The notes below the pieces were generated by a model. It searched no databases. It was not told the DNA's origin and saw only the letters and a list, made by a program, of their open reading frames with translations. This document shows, in pieces, positions 16,941 to 23,381 of a stretch of 23,381 nt of DNA. The stretch's first letter is position 1. Each line of letters starts with the position of its first letter. The position numbers were made by a program, and so were the translations under genes. Source of the stretch: Priapulus caudatus (Eukaryota; Priapulida; Priapulimorpha; Priapulimorphida; Priapulidae). The DNA lies in contig NW_014577384.1 in NCBI RefSeq assembly GCF_000485595.1, forward strand, positions 19,507 to 42,887, in the 5' to 3' direction.

Positions 16941-19900
16941 GCAGGACCTCTCCGGCCATCGCGGCTCGGGTCGCGGCTTCCGTTGGCTCCGGTTCATCGT
17001 CCCCCCGCCCACGCCCCGCCCCCCCCCCCCCCCCCCCCCCCCCCCCCGCCCCACCCCCGCCCGCCCGCCGTGCTTTCGTCAGCCTGCCCGCCCGCCCCGC
17101 CCCCCCCCCCCCCCCTCCCCCCCCGCCCCGCCTCCCTGCCCGTCGCGCCCGCCCGCGCCGGCCCCGCCCGCCCTGCCGCGCCCGCCCGCCCCCCCCTTCC
17201 CTCTCTCTCTCTCTCTCTCTTCTCTCTCTCCTTGCCCTCCCTGCCTTGCTGCGCTCGCTGCCCGCCGCCTGCCGTCTGGGTTTGCCGCCGCTTCTCTTCT
17301 CGCTCGCGGCTCCCCGGCGTTCCCCGGCCCTCAGTGCGTTCCTCCTCCGTTGGTGCGCCGCTTGGTTCCCGGCCCCTCCCCCCCCACCTCGCCCTCTCTC
17401 TCTCCTTCCTGCCTCCCTCCCTGCCTCCATCTCCCTCCCCTTCACTGCCTTGCCCTCCTCTTCCCCTCGCCCCGGCCTCCCATCCCCTGCCCTCCCTCGG
17501 CCTCTCCTTGCCTCCCTGTCCTGGCCCTCCCTGCCCTGCCCTGCCCTGCCTCCCCTTCCCTCCGACCACCGTCCCCTCCTCCGCCTTCCCCCGCTCCCCG
17601 CCCTCTCCTATCCCCCCCCCCGTCATCGGTCCCCCCTTCTCCTCCTCCCTCTTCCCGCGGTCGGTCCGGGCCCGCGTGTGTTTCCCGACCTCCTCGTTGC
17701 CGTTCCCTCCCGGCGTGTGGCCCTTTCTCCTCTTTTACCGTGGCTCCTTGTCCCCTCCTTCCTCCCCGGTCTCTGGCTCCCTGCGTCTGTTTGTGCCTCC
17801 CGCTCTCTTGCCGCCCCCTCTTCCGCGCTCTGTTGGCTCTGCTGTCTTCCCCCCTCCCGCCGGTCTGTTCTCTTCTTTTTGCCCCGGTTTGTTCTCTTGC
17901 GCCCTCCCCCCTCCTGTCCTCTTGCTTCTCTGCCCGCTCGCTCGGCCCCGCCCTCCTCTTTCCGGCCTTGCCCCCTCCAGTCCCCCCTCAGGGCCTCTCC
18001 CTCTCTCGTCTCTCTCTCCTCTCTCCCTTCTCCGTGTTTGTCCGGTCTCGCGGCCGGTCTTGGCCTCGCGCCCGGCCCCGCGCCCGTTTTTCCTTGGTCT
18101 GCGTTCGTCTTTTGGCCCTCGGCGTGCCCTGCCTCGGCCTCGGCGTCTCGCCTCGCGCCCTCCGGCCTCGCGTCTCGGGTCGCGGCCGGCTGCGCGGCCC
18201 CGTCCTCCATCGTGCGCCCCTGCCCTCTTGTCCCCCGCCGTTTCCCCGCCTTTCCTCCACCCCTCGTTTTTCTCGCTCCCCGGCCTCCTCTTGTCCCGTT
18301 TTCCCTGGGCTCGCTGCCCTCTTCTTGTCCTTTGGTTTGCTCTGCCTGTCCCTTCCTCCTGTTGCGCTTTTCCTCCCCGGTCCGGCCGGTCCTCGCCTCT
18401 CTCCTTTGGTTCCCCGCCGTGTACTTCTCGTCCCCCCCCCATGGCTCGTTCCTTTGCCCCCTTTCTGTCCTGCCTCGTGTCTCTGTGTTTTCCGGCTGCC
18501 CTCTCCCCTTTCGCTGCTTCCGCTGGCCCTGTTGTGCTTTTTTGCTTCTTTTTCCTCTTTTTCCCTTTTCTTCGCCGCTTTTTTCCCTTTTTCGCGCTTT
18601 TTTCTCTTTTTTTTCCTCCCCCCTGGCCCTCGGCCTCGGCCTCGGGTGGTGTGGCCGTCTTGCCTCTGCCTCGGCCTCGGGTGGCGCGGGCCTCGGACCT
18701 CGGCCTCGCGGCTTCCCGTCCGGGCGTCGGCCCGTCGGCCGCTTGGCCTCGGGGGGTGCGGCCTCGGCCTCTCCCTCGGGGGTGCGGCCTCGCCTCCCCC
18801 CGGCTTCTCTCCTCTCTCTCTCTCTCCTCTTTCTGCTCTCCGGCGTTTGGCTTGGGGTTTTCCCCCGCCGATGTTCTCCCCTGGCCCCTCTGGCCCTTCT
18901 TTGCAGCCTCCTCGGCGTCGGTTTCTCTCCTTTCTCTGTTGCCTTCTTCCTTCTTCTTCTTTTTTGGTCGTTTCTTCTTTGTCTTCGTGTCTTCTTTTCT
19001 GCTGCGCTCTCCCTCTTTTTGTTGGCTCTCCCCGCGCGGTCTCTTTTCTTTCGCTGTTTTCGGGCTGGCCTGCCCCCCGCTGGTATCGCTGTTTTGTGCG
19101 GGCCCGTGCTCTGTTTCGCTGTATTCTCTCTCCCTCCCGCGTCCTCCCTCGGCGCTCTCTCTTCTGTCCTCTTGCTCTCCCTTCCTCTCTCCGTGGCGCG
19201 CGGCCCTCGCGCTGTCCGGGTGCTTGCCCCCGCCCCCCCGCCGCGCGGCCCTTGGCATCCGGTCTCGGTGGGCCTCTTGGCGCGCTGCTTGCGCGCCCCG
19301 TGCCTCTTGGCCGCTTGGCTTTTTCCGCTGCCGGCGTGGTCGTATCGTTTCCCTGTCTCTCCTCTCGCCTTCCTCTTCGCACGCCCGCTCTTTCTTCTGT
19401 GTGGCGCCCCGCGCTGCCTTATCCGCGAGTGCCCCCCTTGCTCTCTGTCGCGTTTCGTTTGCCCTGTCCGCCGGCTCCCCTTCCCTCCGTGAGCTGTTTC
19501 GGGGCGGGGGGTCCCGTGCTTTTTGGCCTGTGGGCCCTCCGGTCCCTCTGCCTCTTGTCGCTTGCGCTCGCGCGGTTCCCCTGTTGTGTGCGGCCCCCTC
19601 CCCCCGCTCCTTCCCCCTCGTTTCCGCTTTTGCTGTGCCGGCCACCGTTCTCTCTTTCCTTCCCTCACCGCTGCCCCCTGCCTCCCTCTGCGGCCCTTCG
19701 GGGCTCTTGTCCCCTCTCTTGCCCGCTTCCGCATCTCCTCTTTTCCCGCTTTTCCACGACTTTTCCCCCTTGTCCTCTCCCCTGCCTGGCCTCGTTCCCC
19801 CCGCCGGGTCCCGCTTCGCCCCGCCGGCGTTTCTCCCGTCTCCGTGGGCCCCTGTTCGTTCGTTGCTGGTCTGCGACCCCCCTCTCCCTGTCTCCGCTCC

Positions 19901-20989
19901 TCTCGAGTCCTGTTTCCCTTTCTCTTGTTTTACCGTCCTGGGTTGGTGCCGCCCACCCGCCTCCTTCTCCCTTTCCGCCTCTCGCGCCCCGTGCCTCCCT
20001 CTTTTATTTGTTGCCCGCTGCCTCGTGTTCCTCTCTGCCTCGGTCTTTTGTCCCTCTCGTCCGCCCCGGCCTCGCCTCGTCTCTTCCTTCTGCTTCTTGC
20101 TTCCCGCCGGTTCCGATCTTGCTTCGGCACGGCGTCCCTCTTGCCGTTCCTTTCCTGGGTGCCTTGGGGTACGGGTCGGCTCGGGTCGGGTCTCTCTCTC
20201 CCCTGGGGTCTCGTCCTCTCGCGGCCGCCCCCCGTGATTTTTGCCCGTCTTTCCGCTGCCCTTCCCCTTCGCCCCTCCTTCCCCCCTCCCCTCCTTTCCG
20301 CTCTCTCGTCTTCCCCCTACTTCCCAACCACCTCGGCCCCCCCTCCGCTGCCCCCCTTCCCTTCCCTTCCCTCCCTTCCTTTCGCCTTTCCTTCTCCTTT
20401 CCTTTCCCTTCGTTCCCCCTCGCCTCCCTTCCTTCTTGTGGCCCCGCTGTGCGGCGCCGCTCCGCGCCCTTTTTCGTCGCCTGTTTACCTCGCCCCCGGC
20501 CGTGCCCCTCGCCCCTTCTCCTCCCGCTGCTGCCCGACGCTGTCCCTCGCACTGCTTTTTCTCGTTTTGTCCGGCCCGGCTCTCTCCTGTCCCCTCGCAG
20601 GGGCCCCGTTGTCCGCCCCCTTCGTACTTCCCATTCGTCCTTTCCCTTCCACTTTTTCTCGTTCGCCCGTCGTCCGCCCCGCTGCGCCGTTTCCCTGCCG
20701 CCCCCTCGTCGCCGCTTTCCTCGTCCGCCTCCGCCACCGTGCTGTCGCCGGTCTCCGCGCCCCTGTTCGTGTTCCGCCTCCTGTTTTCCGCCTCCTTTTG
20801 TTTTCTGCCCCCGGGGGTCCCGGTCCCCTCTGCGCGCTCTCCTCCGGCATGCGCCCTTTCCGCCGCTTCTTTTTTGCGGTTCCTGTTCCGGTCTCTCCTC
20901 GGGCGGGCCGTCTTTTTTCTCGTCTCTCTGTGTCCGTCCTTGCCGTTTTTGTTGCGCCTTTTCTCCCCCCGTCTGCCGCCTCTCCCTTA
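16941..20989 (+). other. Four-kilobase adenine-free block without a parent in the window
   Basis: C, T and G only, with scattered A: by my count two A in 18001-18300. It opens with C-runs and CCCG steps (16995-17190) that could be a CA/CG microsatellite with A read as C, then TCTCTC at 17200-17230 that could be TA or TC. Later parts mix T-rich (18535-18620) and GC-rich (18630-18800) sequence. I found no segment of the window that predicts it under A-to-C replacement. Open frames of up to 1,256 codons occur, in several frames and on both strands. They are Pro, Ser, Leu, Arg and Ala in composition and are a by-product of missing stop codons. Confidence 0.85.
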
Positions 20990-21120
20990 GCAGCCCCCCC
21001 GCTCGCTCGCGTCCATCGCCGCACCTCCACTGCCTGCCCGCCCGAAGCTCCCTCTCAGCCATTCGCCGCGTTCCCATCTCCCCGCCTCTTTCGTTCTTGT
21101 CGCGTTCGCTGAGCAACTAA
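20990..21120. other. Exit from the A-free block
   Basis: Adenine returns gradually (TTAGCAGCC, GTCCATCGCCGCACCTCCAC, GAAGCTCCCTCTCAGCCATT) and is normal by GAGCAACTAAGG at 21111-21122. Confidence 0.7.
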
Positions 21121-21275
21121 GGCGCCCACCCCCGAAAGCACACACACACAACACAGACCACAACACACACACACACACACAACACACTACACACAGCACC
21201 AGTTCACACACAAACCACACGCACACACACACACACACACACCCCACACACACACCACACACATACACACACAGC
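21121..21275. repeat. CA microsatellite
   Basis: CACACA with AACACA and CCACAC interruptions, running into TATATACATATATAATAAC at about 21276-21295. Confidence 0.95.
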
Positions 21276-21445
21276 ATATATACATATATAATAACTATAT
21301 GATATCTCAGATGCGGCACTAGTGACAGTCCTATACGGATGCAGCTATACGCGCGCCTGATCTGTTTAACGTCTTTTCCGAAATCATTACGCCGCGGCGC
21401 GGAAGATTGATGGCATCGAGGTGTTTTCAGCCATAGCTCACTCTC
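21276..21445. other. Short unassigned stretch
   Basis: After a short TA run, about 130 bp of normal composition (e.g. CGCCGCGGCGCGGAAGATTG near 21391). No gene or known repeat was recognised. Confidence 0.5.
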
Positions 21446-21461
21446 ATCATATGTATGTATG

Positions 21462-21506
<45 letters not shown>

Positions 21507-21720
21507 TATAAATGTGTGTGTGTCGCTGTGTGTGTGTGTGTGTGTGTCGTGTGTGTGTGTGTGTGGGGGGTTGGGGGTTGTTTTTCTGTGGGTGCTGTTG
21601 TGTGTGTGTGTGTGTGTGTGTGTTTGTGGTGTGTGTGTGTGTGTTGTGGTGTGTGTGCGTGTGTGTGTGTGTGTGTATGTGGTATGTGATCGTGATTGTA
21701 TGTATGTATGTATGTATTAT
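21446..21720. repeat. Compound TATG, TA and GT microsatellite
   Basis: TATG at 21450-21467, TA at about 21467-21505, GT with G-run and TGTTG interruptions at 21508-21690, then TATG again at about 21698-21716. Confidence 0.95.
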
Positions 21721-22095
21721 GACACATATTGTGTGATTGGCGTGAATTATCTAGGCAGCACTGCTAATTAATAACCATGGTGACCTTTGCGTACAGCAAA
21801 TTGCAACATCTCAACCTCGGCCTCTGCTTCCGAGAAAAGTTGCCCGAAGTGTTAGCGCCAATGGGAATAACTTAGTGCATATGGACGAGGCGTTCCTACT
21901 TTAATTCCAACACAGGCACGCAATGCTGGCAGAATGATGCTGCCTTATTATTAACACGCTTAGCTAGAACAGCCATTAACTTATGTAATCCCACCATACA
22001 TTTCTCTCTCCTCGCTTACGCTGCTACATACAACCATCCCACATACATCGGATCTATATATATATACTATATATATTATATTATTATTATATTCA
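21721..22095. other. Unassigned stretch of normal composition
   Basis: No gene was recognised. GGCAGAATGATGCTGC at 21928-21943 recurs exactly at 23135-23150. A TATATATATACTATATATATT run lies at 22056-22080. Confidence 0.5.
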
Positions 22096-22234
22096 TAGAG
22101 AAGAGGCAGAGAGATTAGAGAGAGAGAGGGGGGGGGACAAGTGGGGCGTGTGAAGAGAAAGATAGATAGTTAGATTAAAGACGCGATAAAGTTAGATAGA
22201 TAGAGAGAGAGACACAGGAGAGGAGAAAGAGAGA

Positions 22235-22278
<44 letters not shown>

Positions 22279-22643
22279 CAGAGAGGAGAGAGAGAGAGAG
22301 CACGAGAGAGAGAGAGAGAGAGAGACAGAGAAAGAGAAAGAGAGAAGAGCGAGAGAGAGAGAGAGAGAGAGGGAGAGAGAAAAAAAAAAGCGAGAAAAAA
22401 GAGAGAGAGAGACAGAGAAGAAAAGAGAGAGAGAGAGAGACAAGAGAGAGATATAGAGAGCGATATTTCAGCAAGCAGAGGCAAACGACAGGTAGAGAAG
22501 AGATGGTGGCAAATTGAAGAGACGAGAAAGAGAGCGATAGAGAGAGATATGGGATAGAGCGCGAGAGACGGTGAGCGAGAGCGAGAGAGGGGGAGAACGC
22601 GAGCGAGAGAGAGAGAGGAGAGAGAGAGAGAGAGTGAGAGGGA

Positions 22644-22700
<57 letters not shown>

Positions 22701-22715
22701 TGGGGGAAGGGGAGT
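22096..22715. repeat. Long GA microsatellite (purine tract)
   Basis: About 600 bp of GAGA with GATA, CGAGAG and AAAG interruptions, purest at 22234-22275 and 22659-22694. A less repetitive break lies at 22450-22530. Frames here encode Arg-Glu or Ser-Leu runs and are not genes. Confidence 0.95.
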
Positions 22716-23284
22716 GTGGAGAAATGCGGCAATCATACTTAAGAATAAAACATTGGCTTGTGTTCATATATAAAAGGCGTTTATTCTTGACGGAAATATA
22801 TACAGCAGCATTTATATCTGCAATACTATCTCATCCTCGGCTTCATCTCAGCTCCACATTAGTTCTTCTCAACCCAAGCATGGCAGTTTGGCCAAACTGG
22901 AAAACTGAAGTTTCTAATCCAAAGCGACACAAGTTTTACCGCTAGTGTTTATTTGCCTGCGTGCATGATCATTATATGATTGTACTCGCTAACCGTAATC
23001 GCAATTTTCGCGTAAATAATTCCCCTCCGATTTTGCGAAACTACTACATAGCAAAGCAATATTTGAAGTGAAGGGAAATTTTCAGCATGATTTAGCGTGA
23101 TAATTAATATGCGCACTGTCGCGACGGCCGCATCGGCAGAATGATGCTGCTGAATCACCGTAGTCATTAACTACTATATATATTAACTACACAACTCCTA
23201 ATCAATTCTCAGTATAGACCACGGTAAAATTAATTATAGTTCCTCCTAGGCGGTCAGCTTGAGTTTTCCTAGTTAACGGCTAAC
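22716..23284. other. Unassigned stretch of normal composition
   Basis: About 570 bp with no recognised gene. It contains a TATATAAAAGG match at 22767-22777 and the second copy of GGCAGAATGATGCTGC (23135-23150). Frames are under 130 codons, and the longest is mostly borrowed from the GA repeat. Confidence 0.5.
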
Positions 23285-23290
23285 AGATAG

Positions 23291-23325
<35 letters not shown>

Positions 23326-23326
23326 G

Positions 23327-23360
<34 letters not shown>

Positions 23361-23381
23361 TAGATAGGAGCTTAGCTAGGC
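23285..23381. repeat. GATA tetranucleotide repeat
   Basis: About twenty GATA units with one GGTA interruption near 23323, ending in GGAGCTTAGCTAGGC at the window edge. Confidence 0.95.

Noticed and set aside
15641-20989. A diversity-generating retroelement (adenine-directed mutagenesis).
   Set aside because: No reverse transcriptase or accessory gene is visible. The change is A to C only rather than A to any base, spans kilobases, and comes with small indels and A/C scrambling in repeats.
15491-20989. A CpG island or GC-rich gene promoter region.
   Set aside because: The high GC results from missing A, while T stays common on the same strand. Such single-strand asymmetry is not a feature of CpG islands.
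16941-20989. A third tandem copy of the 3.7-kb segment.
   Set aside because: The length is about right, but predicted A-to-C forms of the satellite, T repeat and spacer motifs were not found in order. Only short matches (such as TGTCCTCTTGC) occur, as expected by chance in C/T-rich sequence.
15188-21120. Very long open reading frames (up to 1,256 codons) on both strands.
   Set aside because: The block has almost no A on the + strand, so TAA, TAG, TGA and their complements cannot occur. All frames are open at once, and the products are low-complexity Pro/Ser/Leu/Arg/Ala sequences without domains. In 15641-16780 the sequence is a rewritten non-coding spacer.
22767-22777. A TATA-box-like core promoter (TATATAAAAGG).
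   Set aside because: A single short match in AT-rich DNA with no gene downstream that I can recognise.

Overview
This window looks like eukaryotic, non-coding, repeat-dominated DNA, most probably from an invertebrate animal. The signs are long dinucleotide and tetranucleotide microsatellites (GT/CA, GA, TA, GATA, GATG), satellite-like tandem arrays, small non-autonomous DNA transposons with terminal inverted repeats, and no bacterial gene organisation. I found no protein-coding gene, tRNA, rRNA or CRISPR array that I can support. Assigning a phylum (a mollusc-like repeat landscape is one guess) is weak inference.

Layout. Positions 1-650 hold a GT/GC microsatellite followed by a dispersed repeat, called 'T' here, in reverse orientation. 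Positions 960-1080 are GAT repeats. Positions 1086-2690 hold satellite monomers interrupted by two copies of a hairpin-bearing element of about 460-500 bp. Positions 2690-4190 are mostly unassigned DNA with one stray monomer. Positions 4190-7170 are an array of a satellite of about 87 bp, with very irregular, indel-rich monomers. Positions 7300-7715 are GT and GA microsatellites. A 185-bp palindromic MITE lies at 7888-8072 inside satellite DNA, followed by clean satellite monomers to about 8420. Positions 8925-10310 are a second satellite (about 120-bp units in a dimer of about 240 bp), then repeat T (10320-10890), CA and GA microsatellites, a mostly unique stretch with a 160-bp MITE (11619-11778), and a CA microsatellite to 12616.

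The segment 8925-12626 is then repeated head to tail from 12627. The second copy is first full of small indels. From about 15490 it becomes nearly free of adenine: it is the same sequence as 11285-12450 with A replaced by C. In one ungapped 63-base block (12156-12218 against 16434-16496) all 53 non-A bases are identical and 9 of 10 A are C. The A-free condition continues through 16941-20990, for which I see no parent in the window, and ends near 20990-21115. The right end (21120-23381) is ordinary again: CA, TA, GT, GA and GATA microsatellites separated by unassigned DNA.

The A-to-C block is the most unusual signal. It makes all six frames open, because every stop codon on either strand needs an A on the + strand, so the very long open frames there carry no coding evidence. 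The likeliest explanation is technical: an unpolished single-molecule read in which A and C were not told apart, kept in the assembly. This is inference, to be settled by raw-read mapping. The other results of interest are the two related satellite families, the two MITEs and the hairpin element nested in the satellite.
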